This document shows, in pieces, positions 52,658 through 63,049 of a DNA stretch of 64,000 nucleotides. Positions within the stretch are counted from its first letter, which is position 1. Each line of letters starts with the position of its first letter. The notes beneath the pieces were generated by a model. That model ran no database searches. It was not told the origin of the DNA and worked only from the letters and a program-made list of their open reading frames with translations. Source of the stretch: Ornithodoros turicata (Eukaryota > Arthropoda > Arachnida > Ixodida > Argasidae); the NCBI RefSeq assembly GCF_037126465.1, contig NW_026999353.1, positions 1,364,001 through 1,428,000 of the forward strand. The letters run 5' to 3'. Both the position numbers and the translations under genes were made by a program.

Positions 52658-55264
52658 ATGGATGTCATAGAACCCGTTGATGCTCCCGAATGGGTATCTA
52701 ATGTTGTTGCAGTGCGGAAAAGAAGCGGTTCAATCCGACTGTGTGTTGACTTGCGCCAGCCAAATGCTGCAATTACCGCCGACTGTTTTCCTTTACCAAA
52801 CATTGCAAGCTTAGTGGACGTAATGGCCAGTGCGGCTTACTTCTCCAAGCTCGATTTGAGATCTGCATACCATCAGGTGATGCTTCATGAAGACAGCAGG
52901 AACATGACAGCATTTATCACACGGGGAGGAGTGTTTCGCTATAAACGTATCCCGTTCGCTATAGTACGTATCCCGTTTGGACTGGCATCGGCTCCTTCAG
53001 CGTTCCAAAAGTTTATGTCCACAATTCTAAAGGACTGCAAAGGGGTAGTTTGCTACCTCGACGACGCCGTGGTCTTTGGCAGAAACATGAAGGAGCATGA
53101 CCACAACTTGCATCAAGTGCTACTTCAGATATCCACAAGTGGTTTGAAACTAAATGAGAAGTGCACATTCCGTGCTAACGAGGTGAACTTTGTGGGATAC
53201 CACATAACGGCAGAAGGACTCCACCCTCTTCAGTCAAACGTGTCTGCGCTCCTGCAAGCGGTAGCCCCTACTGACCGTCGCACCTTACGTTCCTTCCTTG
53301 GGATGATTGGGTTCTACGCGAAATTTATACCCAATTTTGCCACTGAAGTAGAACCTATAAGGGAGCTGCTGCGAGGGGAGAAGCCGTTTGAATGGACATC
53401 TCTGAGGCAAAAATGTTTTGAGCGTATCAAGCACCTACTTGCGGATTGCCCAGCATTAGCCATGTTCGATGGCAATTTGCCAACTGTAGTAACTACGGAC
53501 GCTTCCGGGTATGGGCTAGGAGCAGTCCTGCAGCAATTTCATGGGAAAGATCTCAGAACAGTTGCGTTTGCATCTCGGACACTTTCTGCGCAGGAAAGGA
53601 CATACTCAGCTTCAGAGCGTGAAGCGCTTGCATGTGTTTTCGCTGTAGAGAAATGGCACACCTACGTGTGGGGTCGCCGATTTGTGCTACAGACCGACCA
53701 TCAAGCTCTGGTTACACTGTTGACCTCTCGGGGGTCAGGACATCGCCCACTCCGCATATCTCGTTGGTGCGCTCGTTTGATGAACTATACCTTCACTGTG
53801 CAATACAAACGAGGAGAAGATAATGTGATCGCGGACGCGCTATCGCGATTGCCTGCGCCAGCAGTGGAGACACAGGAGCCAGACGAGGAGGTCATCTGTT
53901 TGATAACAGACTGTGTTACCGAAAAAGAGCTCAAGGAAACAACAGACTCAGATGAAACACTGCGAAATGTAATGCGCTACCTGAGAGAGGGTTGGCCGTC
54001 TCAACGAGGGATGTCTGCTGACATTCTACCTTTTGCAAAGCTACGTGATGAACTTTCGGAAGTGAATGGACTTTTGCTGCGAGGGTCTCGGATTATTGTT
54101 CCGTCAGTTCTTACCGAGAAGATCATTGACCTAGCACATGAAACCCACCTTGGAATTATCAAGACGAAGCAAAGACTTCGGCTATTGTATTGGTGGCCAA
54201 AGATGGACTCTCAGGTTCAGAAGGTGGTGCACAAATGTGAAATCTGCCAGACTGCAGACAAGTCTGCTAAATCTTTCGCAACGCCGCTCACGCCCGTGCC
54301 TCTGCCAAAGGGACCATGGGAGAAGCTAAGTATGGACATCGTTGGACCTTTTGAAAACGGGCCGTCATCATGTCGTTTCGTGGTGACACTTATCGACTAT
54401 TACAGCCGTTGGCCCGAGATAGCGTTTATGCAAACTACTACCGCCACGGCCATGATACAGTTTCTACGAACTGTTTTCGCCAGGGAAGGTTACCCGGTGG
54501 AAATAGTAACCGACCACGGTCCGCAATTCATGTCGCGAGAGTTTAAGGACTTCCTCAAGGAACGGGGCATCCGCCACGTGTTGTCATCCATTTATCACCC
54601 CCAAGCGAATGGGATTGTAGAGCGTTTTAACCGCGTTTTGAAAGACTTTGTACAGGTGGCAACACTGGAGGCACGCCCAGTGAAGGAAACGGCAATGGAG
54701 TACCTTGCAGTGTATCGAGCAACTCCTCACTGTGTGACGGGATTTTCTCCCTCTTTCCTCTTGCACGGAAGGAACATGCGCACCCGCCTTGACGTAGTAG
54801 GATTGCCTGCGACTGCGCTCTTCTCAGAGCCATCAAAAGAACTTGAACGTCTGCGGCAGCGCATGAAAGAATACCAAGAACGTGCAAAACGGTACACTGA
54901 TGCGAAAAGAGGGGCAAGAGATCAACACTTCAAGATCGGGGAACATGTCCGAGTGAAGCTCCCCGGAAACCGAACAAAGGGCGAACTACGGTATTCAAAA
55001 CCTCTCAAAATTGTGAGCTGCAAGGGTGCAAACACATTTCAACTGTCGGATGGCAAGGTATGGAACGCGTCGAAATTTTCACGAGTTCCCCAGGAATTCA
55101 TGTGTCACGGAGAAAGCCAATCACAAACATCGCCCACCAGTTCCGGAGCATCTGAACCATCCGCAGCTGACAACACTTTGACTCGTCCGGCTGAGGATGC
55201 AGTTCCAAGGCGAAGTGCAAGGAAAAGGATGGAACCAAAGAAATTGAAGAACTATATTGCTTAG
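52658..55264 (+). CDS. Gypsy pol: reverse transcriptase, RNase H and integrase
   Basis: The 868-residue frame is open throughout; its ATG is probably internal to pol. RT: Asp66 in KLDLRSAYH and YLDD at 133-136. An unusual seven-residue repeat (IPF...IPF) at about 98-107 precedes GLASAPSAFQKFM. RNase H: Asp281 (TTDASG), Glu320 (ASEREALA), Asp347 (QTDHQAL), Asp393 (IADALS). Integrase: a His pair near 494-497 with C527-x2-C530, Asp560 (MDIVGPF), Asp619 (VTDHGPQF) and Glu655 (GIVERFNR), giving D,D35E spacing. The C terminus is basic (RRSARKRMEPKK). Reverse transcription and integration are its roles in intact elements. Upstream breaks at 51445, 52280, 52403 and 52650 prevent a normal Gag-Pol product. 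Confidence 0.95.
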   Translation: MDVIEPVDAPEWVSNVVAVRKRSGSIRLCVDLRQPNAAITADCFPLPNIASLVDVMASAAYFSKLDLRSAYHQVMLHEDSRNMTAFITRGGVFRYKRIPFAIVRIPFGLASAPSAFQKFMSTILKDCKGVVCYLDDAVVFGRNMKEHDHNLHQVLLQISTSGLKLNEKCTFRANEVNFVGYHITAEGLHPLQSNVSALLQAVAPTDRRTLRSFLGMIGFYAKFIPNFATEVEPIRELLRGEKPFEWTSLRQKCFERIKHLLADCPALAMFDGNLPTVVTTDASGYGLGAVLQQFHGKDLRTVAFASRTLSAQERTYSASEREALACVFAVEKWHTYVWGRRFVLQTDHQALVTLLTSRGSGHRPLRISRWCARLMNYTFTVQYKRGEDNVIADALSRLPAPAVETQEPDEEVICLITDCVTEKELKETTDSDETLRNVMRYLREGWPSQRGMSADILPFAKLRDELSEVNGLLLRGSRIIVPSVLTEKIIDLAHETHLGIIKTKQRLRLLYWWPKMDSQVQKVVHKCEICQTADKSAKSFATPLTPVPLPKGPWEKLSMDIVGPFENGPSSCRFVVTLIDYYSRWPEIAFMQTTTATAMIQFLRTVFAREGYPVEIVTDHGPQFMSREFKDFLKERGIRHVLSSIYHPQANGIVERFNRVLKDFVQVATLEARPVKETAMEYLAVYRATPHCVTGFSPSFLLHGRNMRTRLDVVGLPATALFSEPSKELERLRQRMKEYQERAKRYTDAKRGARDQHFKIGEHVRVKLPGNRTKGELRYSKPLKIVSCKGANTFQLSDGKVWNASKFSRVPQEFMCHGESQSQTSPTSSGASEPSAADNTLTRPAEDAVPRRSARKRMEPKKLKNYIA

Positions 55265-55350
55265 AACAAGCATTGTATTTGAGTATTTAGTGTGTCAGTA
55301 CATGCTCTGTATTGAACAATTATCATTTTTGTCTCCATGAAAAGGGGAAA

Positions 55351-55440
55351 TGTGGTGTTTTGGTTTCGGTTTAGATTGTAAATGGTTCTGCGGAATCCGC
55401 ATCGGCAGTGTGATCAAGAATAAAGATGGAAGACATAACA
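55351..55440 (+). repeat. Gypsy 3' LTR (90 bp)
   Basis: This is an exact copy of 51042-51131, preceded by the polypurine tract and followed by ggatc. Confidence 0.95.
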
Positions 55441-55445
55441 GGATC

Positions 55446-56674
55446 CCCCTACTCCTTGCGGGCGTAACCTTGGCGAAAGTGCACGGGAGCTCAGCTTCCC
55501 TCTCTCAGTCGTTGTTTTTTCTTTTTTTGCTAGTGGGCTCTGAATGAAAAAGATGTGTTCCTGTGGTGTATCGCCCTGCTTGCTCAGAAAGTGTTTGCCT
55601 AAATTAATGACTGGTTTGAGTTTGCTTCAGATGATCGCTCGATTGATATTAATAAAAATATTCTACTAGTTGGGAAAGTATTTTTAAGTTGTGTGCGTTG
55701 ATTTTTACTGTAGCCAACTTTTACATTACTTTGCATTTACAGATGAGTTGTCTGTTTGTGGCTTCTGCGTGTAGAAATTACTATTGCAAAGCTCTCATAA
55801 AACGATGTAATTAAATTTGATTCTCGTTTTCGAATGAGTATTGTTTCTATCATTAAATAAATTTGACTTTCTCTCTTTGCTTCAGATATTCACTCGATTG
55901 ATAGTGTGTGAGTTGAGAATAATGTATGCATGATAGTTGTGTCAGTGCTGACATACATTAAACTGCAGCGTTTCTCGTTTTGGTTGAGTATTGTTTGCGC
56001 CGTAATATTTCTCACTTGTTCACGGTGTACGTTCAATTTTGATATACCACAAGATTTGACGTTCCTAACGGACAGCAGGTACTGAGCCCACTCAGCAGAA
56101 ATTGTTTCTTCCCGGAAAAACATCAGGGAGGGGGGGGGGGGGGTCTCAATCTATTTATTTTCGTCAATACCTGTTACACACTTTCCTAATCGTTGAAACA
56201 CACCACTGCATGTTACAGTTAAAAACAATGTTGGCCAAAAGTTTACAGACTCTTACGAGTTCCATCATCCGAATAACAAGGCCGTGGAACAACAGCACTA
56301 CTTACATGGTAGGGGGCGTAACAATCGGGTATTGGTCCCGGATTTTTGTTTATCGAATGTTCTGTTTCTTTGATGATACACCGTGATTCTAAGTGCGTAC
56401 CTACTCCTCAAATGTATTATTCGACCAAAAGAAGATATTCATCAAATTTTAACACCAGGGCGTGCTCATAAAGTTCTGATTGTGTCTTCGATGCTGTGCG
56501 AATATCCCTTTCGCATTCCCTCATTCGTGTTTGTGTTTTCCCGCCCTTAGTAGTCCCGCCGGTCACTGAAACGACATACCGCATTACATTCGGAACGTAA
56601 TATTTTATACGGAACCCCGCATTTCTCGTTCCGTGTGAATTTATCCTTCGGATGAAATAGCGTCTGCCCAAATT
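55446..56674. other. AT-rich flank, related in part to 45.7 kb
   Basis: About 55600-55880 shares 'tgtaattaaatt', 'tctcgtttt' and 'gagtat' with 45690-45870, so it probably belongs to the same AT-rich unit, displaced by the hAT and Gypsy insertions. A poly-G run of about 14 occurs at 56130-56143. A minus-strand frame at 56417-56671 is unrecognised. Confidence 0.45.
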
Positions 56675-56789
56675 TTATCCTGTGTTTGAATGCGGTGCGT
56701 ATAACCAAAGCAAGTTCATCTTATAGCGAAGAGCGACAAGAGGACGTTTCTCTGCAGTCAGAAGCAACCAGAAAAGAAAACTTTTTTTC

Positions 56790-57081
56790 ACCGTTCCGTT
56801 TCCCCGCCGCATTCGGCAGGTTGTTTGTCGGCGGCATTCAAACATGTGGACACCCACTTGGCTGACAGCTTCCCCATATCCAGCTCTTCACGAATTACAA
56901 ACCCCATGCGTTCTCTGGATATGCGTGATGCATCTCCAATTATTTCAGCCGTCATTCGTCGATCTGCCAAAATTAGATGATCGACAATAGTCAACAATCT
57001 TGGCCGCTGACACCGTTGGAGGTTTCCCAGATCTTCCGAAGTTCTCAGTGTCAAAACCCACCATGCTGAAATTCTGCGCAC
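56790..57081 (-). pseudogene. mariner transposase N-terminal fragment
   Basis: The minus-strand frame reads VDHLILADRRMTAEIIG, then GFVIREELDMGKLSAKWV. This is the second helix-turn-helix region and linker of a mariner-family transposase (relatives have LADRRLT...L...LGM.KV.AKWVP). The catalytic DDD domain is not found downstream and the frame ends near 56788. It is a decayed fragment. Confidence 0.8.
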
Positions 57082-57158
57082 AACGTTTTACGGTTAAGTA
57101 TGATGGACGCTCGTGACTTAGTAATTACATCATGCACCCATAAGTTAAGGTCTCCTTA

Positions 57159-57990
57159 ATGTGTGTTCACAGCGTTACCCAGCGTAATCCTAATTTTTCA
57201 ACCCACAATCCCTCTTCCACACCGAATTCCCCTCGGGTTTCAGACCTTCATCATTTAACAATACATAGAAGGCCCGTGCAGTGCTATAACTGTCAAAGCT
57301 TTGGCCATCTTGCGCGAAATTGCAGAGGTTCTTCCAGGTGTGGCATATGCGCTGGGCCTCACCGCCGATCTGACTGCAACAATAAGAAGAGCCAAATTGT
57401 GCCAATTGTAAATCTGGCCATCCTGCATCCTTCTCTTTATGTTCTGTGAAGAAAAAAGACATCAAGATCGGATATTACGCCTTCCTTCTGACGGCCCCAG
57501 GGGCGGCAATGCCACCGTCACGCCTCGTACGGATGAGCACAACTTTCCTACACTCCCACCCCGGTCTTCGCAAGGCGAACGGAGATTGCAGAACGCCACC
57601 GCGACGAAGCCCATCAGCACCAGCCACCCGACACATCTGGGTCCCTCAAAGCAGATTACACGCACTTACGCCGGTTTAACAGACCCATCAGTCATGAGAC
57701 GACAGTTAGCAGCACCAATCACCGAAGCTGTCCCCTCTCTGACACTAATCTCTGCTGTACTCACAGCAGTCAAGGCAATTGTCTCTGCTTTACCTCGTGC
57801 GTCGCAACTGCCCGATGTTAAAGCGCTTTCGGCGCTGGAGGCATATCGCTCTCTCCGCATGATGAAACTGTATAGAAAGGCCATCGCGATGCAGTGGAAT
57901 CCTCACAGCCTACGCCACTGGATGACTTCAATGCGCATCATACGGGCTGGGAAAGCCGTAGAACAGACGGACGGGGGAGGAGATTATTAG
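57159..57990 (+). pseudogene. I-clade LINE ORF1 zinc-knuckle protein (LINE A)
   Basis: 57159-57449 encodes an ORF1 C-terminal nucleic-acid-binding region with knuckles CYNCQSFGHLARNC (C-x2-C-x4-H-x4-C) and CGICAGPHRRSDC. A frame change leads to 57439-57990, a Pro/Ser/Thr-rich region (NFPTLPPRSSQGERR) followed by MQWNPHSLRHWM, which resembles the first residues of the LINE endonuclease. After this the endonuclease and the first part of RT are missing, so the two segments are joined by a deletion near 57960-57995. Confidence 0.8.
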
Positions 57991-58442
57991 AAGCAAAGGA
58001 GATTCTCTTCTCAGTCCTACACTTTTTAATGTGATAATGGCAGGACTAAAATCGATAGTTCCACGCAAGGTAGCATTATCCGTGTATGCCGATGGCGTTG
58101 CCCTTTGGACAGTAGGCAAGTCACCACCAGCCCTTCAGCGCCGTGTACAACAAGCCTTAAACAACGTTTATCTCTACCTAACGCGACTTGGAATAGACCT
58201 TTCTCCCGAAAAGTGCCTCGAGCTCCCTTTCACTCACAAGGCTGAGTAATTTCCCTCTTTGGTGCACGGAAGCTCGAGCCCGTGCGTTCCCCTCGCTTCC
58301 TTGGTATGGTCCTGGACTCCCACCTGCGCTTGGCTCGCCGCACCAAGCACCTAGAAAACCAAAGTGCAGCGATGGGTTCCTGCCATTAACATCTTTCTGG
58401 CTTCGGCTGGGGCTGTGATCAACTGTCTCTCTCTCTCTTAGG
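57990..58442 (+). pseudogene. LINE A reverse transcriptase, central part (interrupted)
   Basis: The frame near 57995-58250 reads SLLSPTLFNVIMAGL, then ALSVYADGVALWT (the catalytic YADD, with the second Asp changed to Gly) and LGIDLSPEKCLELPF. After a stop the continuation RSPRFLGMVLDSHLRLA lies in another frame. It is cut at 58442 by LINE B; the rest of LINE A resumes at 59976. Confidence 0.82.
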
Positions 58443-58453
58443 CGTTCACGCGG
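58443..58453. repeat. target-site duplication of LINE B, left copy
   Basis: cgttcacgcgg is repeated at 59976-59986. In between lies LINE B in the opposite orientation. Confidence 0.85.
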
Positions 58454-58624
58454 GGGGGGGGGTATGTTTATTGTGAAAAAAGAGAGGCAGGTAAAAAGGA
58501 AAGGTCAGCCAGGCAGAAGTCGACTTGCTATTCCTTGTAAAAAGAAAGGAAAAAAAACAGAAACAGAAAAGGAGAAAGGCGCGAGCGGCACATGGGCAGC
58601 AGGGGGACATGAGTACACGACCGC

Positions 58625-59040
58625 TTAGAGGCAGTCCAGAAACCCAGAGTCACCCAGGAAGCATACTAGCGCTCTGGTAACAGCCCATTGCTTCTGCTCT
58701 ACGGGGCCCAGTACGGTGGCCAAAGAGAGGTCTCTGTGCCCCAAGGCAGGTAGGCGGTGCGTGAGTGCGGTCCGAGGAGCGGCATATCTTGGGCAGGTCA
58801 AGAGTAAATGATGGGTGTCGGCGTCGATGGAGCAGGAGGGGCACGTCGAAGAGGGACGCTGCTTGATCTTGAACAGGAACGATGGAGTACGGGCAACATT
58901 CAGGCGGAGACGATGGAGAGCCGACTCTTCCTTTCGAGACAGCCGTAGCAGCCGTGGATGCGGTGGAGGAAGGTGTTGGCTGCGACCGTGTTTTCCATGA
59001 AAAGGCAGGTGTCGAAGGAAAGGCGCCGGGGGATGTGTAT
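58625..59040 (-). pseudogene. LINE B C-terminal zinc-knuckle domain
   Basis: The frame reads LSRKEESALHRLRLNVARTP, then CPSCSIDADTHHLLLTCPRY, a C-x2-C...H...C knuckle found at the C terminus of I-clade ORF2, then LGHRDLSLATVLGPVEQ and the normal end CFLGDSGFLDCL with a stop. It is separated from RNase H by one frame change. Confidence 0.85.
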
Positions 59041-59706
59041 GCGGCAGACGGATGGTGATAACGGGATGACAGTGTTGCACTCAGCTGCGCCATGAGCGCG
59101 CTTCGCTGCTGCGTCGGCACGTGTGTTTCCCGGCAAGCCAATGTGGCTTGGCACCCACTGAAACCACACGGAGTGGCCGGAGGTGAAGAGGAGGTTGTGC
59201 ACAATCAGGATCAGTGAGCGGATGTCAGAAACCACTTGCGAGCGAGGCGAAGACAGTGCCTCCACCGCCGACTTGCTGTCTGTGAGAACTGTCCAGCTTC
59301 CAGGTGGACGAGCGGATACAAGCTTCAGTGCTTCGTGAATGACTACAAGCTCCGCTTCGGTGGACGACGTTTCGTGGGGGAGGTTGAAGGCTTGTTCGAT
59401 GTTTTCGGAGGGGAGGAACAGTGCTGCTGTGAAGACGCCCGCGGAGACCGAGCCGTCGGTATGTATTTGCAGTCGCATGGCTGTGTAGGGCGTCCAGGTG
59501 CTCCAGCACGAGGTACCGCAGGACAGGCGGGGATGGTCGTTTTTGCTCGTGATGCCAGGGATATGTGTGTACACGGTGGGTGTGACCATCGACCACATTG
59601 GTGGGGTGTAAGACGAAGTAGACGCAGTTGACGGGACCGACACCTTCAGTCGCCGGACAGCGGCACCGAATGCCGACGCAGGGCAGTCATTGTCGATGTT
59701 CCGCAA
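58900..59706 (-). pseudogene. LINE B RNase H domain
   Basis: After a shifted upstream part (frame changes near 59600) the domain reads LQIHTDGSVSAGVF (first Asp), TSSTEAELVVIHEAL (Glu), WTVLTDSKSAVEAL (Asp) and VWFQWVPSHIGLPGNTRADA (His...Asp). All RNase H catalytic residues of I-clade elements are present. The domain removes the RNA strand during second-strand synthesis. The frame changes again near 59000 before the C-terminal part. Confidence 0.88.
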
Positions 59707-59975
59707 GTGGTGTGCGGGATGACGAGTAAGGTATCGTGAGTAGGTGCGGAGGGTTTCCAGGTCGCGGAGAATGTGTGCTGGAGACTCCTTGCCTTCTGCT
59801 AGTCTGCTTGTCTGCTAATCTCCTTGTCTCCGCGCAGGCTGCGGGCCTGGATGTTGAGGAGCTCGCATTCATTGGCTTTGCTTACGGCGTGGAGGACTGG
59901 GAGGCTGTACCTCGGGGTTCCGGTCACCAGGGAGGTGTGGACGAGCTTAAGGTCGGTGCAGCTAGGACCCCATGA

Positions 59976-59986
59976 CGTTCACGCGG
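59976..59986. repeat. target-site duplication of LINE B, right copy
   Basis: cgttcacgcgg; LINE A coding sequence (AALVRATALYSLPV) resumes across it. Confidence 0.85.
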
Positions 59987-61390
59987 CTTTGGTGAGGGCG
60001 ACTGCGCTTTACAGCCTTCCAGTCTTGTACAGGTTTCCACAACATCGTTAAATACCCTTCAGACTCTGTTCGCACGAAGCCTTCGTCGCTGCCTTGGCGT
60101 TCCGAGAATGGCTGAAACACGGCAAGTCTCAGCTGAAACTGGAGAACTCCCGGTGGAGGTCCTCGGTGAGCGGCAAACGGCTTTACACTTCCTACGTTTG
60201 CGTGCGCATGTTCGCCGTCCCCACTCCTCAGGAAAATTCGCTACCGTCCTATTTTCATCGTGTGGCACAGAGGGCACGCCATGCTCTTACCGGGTTCACA
60301 CCTAGGACTGTCACACCGCCGAACGCCCCCTGGTGTATGCCTGTGCCACTCACCTTCGCTGGTCTTCCTGACCTTCAGGCCAGCAGAGCTCAGGTTCCCC
60401 TTTAAGTCCTTCAAGCCCATTTTTATGCTCTCGTAGACGCGAACTTTTCCACCTCTACCGCAGCATACACTGATGACGCACCTCGAAATGGCAAGTCCGC
60501 GTCAGCATTTGTCATCCCGGAAGAAGGCGTTGTTCAAGGACGTCGCCTTTGACATTGTACATCATCCACAGCGGCGGAACTCTACGCCATACTTTTCTTT
60601 TTGCAGCACATTGTTCATCCACCCCCACCCCACCCCCCGAAATTGGGTGGTCTTTACTGACTCAGCATTTGCACCGCAAGCAATTGAAAATTCTGGCATA
60701 CGAGGCTTCTCTGCGCCTTGGTTGTGGATGTGTTAACCGCTTACAAACTTGTCTACGAAGCAGGGCATCGGCTCGCTCTCCAATGGGCTCCCGTCCATTG
60801 CGGTGTCGGCTCTCTTGTCTCGGATACGAACACGTATTTCCACTGCTGAACTCGATTGCCTTCTGACTTCTATGGTTACCCGCTAACGGACCGCCGACAT
60901 ACTACCCCCACCATGCTGAGCACAGTTCACCCAGCGCTCGCTTTCCGCATGGCAGCACATATCTATCGTCAAGATGCCGCATTAGTTCATCGAATGTGCC
61001 TCGACGTGGACTTCACAGTAGTGGAGCTACCGCTTGAGACAAGTTCACTCTCCCCACTGCAGTCACCGCGGTGCTGTTGAAGATCTCGAGCACATTCTTC
61101 TCCATTGCTCACACCAACACCCTTCCCGCTCCGTACTCTCCGCCTCCCTCAACGAGCTAGACTCCCGCCCCCTGTCCCTCACAAAATTGCTTCGCCGCTG
61201 GCCGCATCCACCTCACAAACGCTCTGCCCTCAAGGCTCTCTTCATCTTTTTGGACGCCACAGGACTTCGATCATCATTGTAACGGGTCCCATTACTTCAT
61301 TCCCCCTTCCCCTCCAGCGCTGGGGTAGAGCATCGCCCCGGGCGATGAAACTCTCTACCCATCACCCTGAAATAAAGTTGTTGTTTGTTA
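59987..61390 (+). pseudogene. LINE A continued: RT C terminus, RNase H, knuckle domain and 3' end
   Basis: The RT end reads ALVRATALYSLPVLYRF, then MAETRQVSAETGELPVEVLG. RNase H follows near 60455-60720: SIHTDDAPRNGKSASAFVIP, HCTSSTAAELYAILFFL and NWVVFTDSAFAPQAI, with frame changes. A remnant AGHRLALQWAPVHCGV near 60770 is the His motif. The C-terminal knuckle near 61040-61280 reads HCSHRGAVEDLEHILLHCSH, then LTKLLRRWPHPPHKRSALKA and ends ATGLRSSL plus stop. The 3' end carries 'gaaataaagttgttgtttg'. Many frame breaks make it dead and older than LINE B. Confidence 0.85.
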
Positions 61391-62120
61391 GACTCTTTTC
61401 GACCTCATCTGATGAAGTTTAAAGGTTTGCCCTCACTGTAGCGTCTTGACGCGCAGGCATCGGTTCCGTTGGCCTGTATCCGTCAGTTACCATGACAACG
61501 AGCTAACGGAGAGCTCTCACGCACGGATGTACAAGAGTTCGCAACGCCTCAACTTTTCCGCACAGCAGCGCGTTCGACGCAACATTGAGACCAATCAGAG
61601 CGGCGAACCTGACGCATGCGCAGTTTGTATTTAGCAGGTAAACAGCAATGGCGCCCGGCTGAGCAGCGTTGTGTGGTTTTGTGTATGTGGTGCTGCCATG
61701 GGCGTTGCAGTGCAATAAATGCTTTGCAGCAAAATAGAGGTGACGAGGCCAGATTGTTAAAAGGCAGTGCAGCGTGAAAACGTTTGTTCTTGTCTCCTTC
61801 ATTTTCTGCTGCAAGAGTAATACTGGGCCACAAGCGCCGCTGACCGTCACCGTTTCCGAATTTTCTACATCGAGGCACCACAGCACGCAAACAAAACTCT
61901 TTTAAAACACGTTGTTCAATCGTACTGCCTTCGCTGTACCTTCGTGTGTGCTGTACGGGCATGCACTGAACCCATGTTGGTGCGCTTCGTTGACTGCGTG
62001 TCTCAACCGACGGACGTATAGGTCCGTGGCTGTGAGAACATGTCAACGCATTGCGCTGCGTTGGGCGCTGGGGATGCGTGCCAACGGAAGGGAAGCCTGT
62101 GCGTCAAAAGGCACCAGTGA
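61391..62120. other. sequence between LINE A and the Gypsy fragment
   Basis: Two overlapping minus-strand frames of 127-165 codons near 61.5-62.0 kb shadow each other, and neither has a motif. No gene is called. Confidence 0.4.
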
Positions 62121-62660
62121 TGACCAACCTTAACTTCTAGGGGCGACGGCGTAGCAGCCTTCAGCCAGTGGTTTAGTTGATTGGGTCCATCGCCATCTGA
62201 CACTTCACACCACGACACCGCTAGTTGGACGGAAGTTATTCCTGCTGTATTCCTTGGCCTTCGCTCTGCCCTCAAATCTTACACACACTGGTCCTCTGCG
62301 GAACTGGTTCACGGGACCACGCTCCGGTTGTCTGGACAGCTTATTTAAACTACTGCCCCTGCCTCCACCACAGACGTTTCAGGCACACCAGCAGTACGCT
62401 CAGAGGGTTAGTGCGCCAATGAACAACCTGTGATCGACACCACTACGTGCTCCTTCTTATGTCAGAGTATTCGTGAACCAGGACCTGACAACCTCCACAC
62501 ACATCTACGCCAGTCGGCATGTCAACCATAGGTCTCGTCGCCCACGCTATGATGGCGCCATGAAAGTTCTCCAATGCCTGTGTTGTCCTCAACAGTGGTC
62601 ATCGTGAAGTCATTTCCATCAACAGGCTGAAGCCGGCCTACAGTTCTAAAGATCCTGCAA
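62120..62660 (+). pseudogene. Gypsy integrase C-terminal remnant
   Basis: Frames around 62205-62345 give TEVIPAVFLGLRSALKSYTH and WSSAELVHGTTLRLSGQL, the segment after the integrase catalytic Glu in tick Gypsy elements (relatives read SAELVYGTTLRLPGE). Later pieces match the chromodomain-like end (INRLKPAY-like near 62630). A preceding patch (VAAFSQWFS) may be the end of the integrase core, with the region between missing. Stops and frame changes are frequent. Confidence 0.75.
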
Positions 62661-63049
62661 CTGGAGTGCAACCATCGACATGGTCATTGCCGTCTGCACC
62701 TCCTGCTCGAATCTCAACTCTCTCCGACCTTGGGAATCGAGGACGGCAAAGTTGTGTAAACTGGCTTCACCACCTAGCCTCCTGCGCTGCCTTTCACGCG
62801 CTGATTTAGACTTCGTCTGTCTAGAGGGGGACCCATCTGTAGCGACAACAGCTGTCGTGCGGCTCTCGCGCATGTTCCTACCGACCTGTCCGTCAGCACA
62901 GCTACCATAATCAACCTTGTTAACCCACGGACAGGATGCACCCCAATATTCGAACCTGAATATCGGAGAGCATTCGGTGCGTGAGTTACCAAGTCTGTTA
63001 AGGTAGCTGTGCTGGTGGGGAAATCGGTACGAACTTGTGTGTGAGCCAC
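62661..63049. other. sequence after the Gypsy remnant
   Basis: No motif is recognised beyond the possible pol end. Confidence 0.4.

Larger units (their letters stand above)
51042..55440 (+). mobile_element. Ty3/Gypsy retrotransposon with identical 90-bp LTRs
   Basis: LTRs at 51042-51131 and 55351-55440 are identical, and the 5-bp target duplication ggatc lies at 51037-51041 and 55441-55445. After the 5' LTR a possible primer binding site starts 'tggcgacgaggtctg' (51140). A polypurine tract 'aaaaggggaaa' (55340-55350) precedes the 3' LTR. The order is gag, protease, RT, RNase H, integrase. Identical LTRs mean a recent insertion, yet gag and pol have several frame breaks. Confidence 0.96.
58454..59975 (-). 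mobile_element. I-clade LINE (LINE B), 5'-truncated, inserted in LINE A
   Basis: It is on the minus strand, from a 5'-truncated start in the RT C terminus at 59975 (DLKLVHTSLVTGTPRYSLPV) through RNase H and the C-terminal domain to a 3' tail with 'aataaacata' followed by a run of C next to the target duplication. Both sides show cgttcacgcgg. Its lesions are fewer than those of LINE A. Confidence 0.88.

Noticed and set aside
52446..52803. Minus-strand frames opposite Gypsy pol
   Set aside because: They are shadows of the well-supported plus-strand pol.
56417..56671. An 84-codon minus-strand frame next to the mariner fragment
   Set aside because: It does not match the mariner catalytic domain or any family I recognise.
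61503..62046. Overlapping minus-strand frames of 127 and 165 codons
   Set aside because: Two phases are open over the same sequence without motifs, typical of chance frames.
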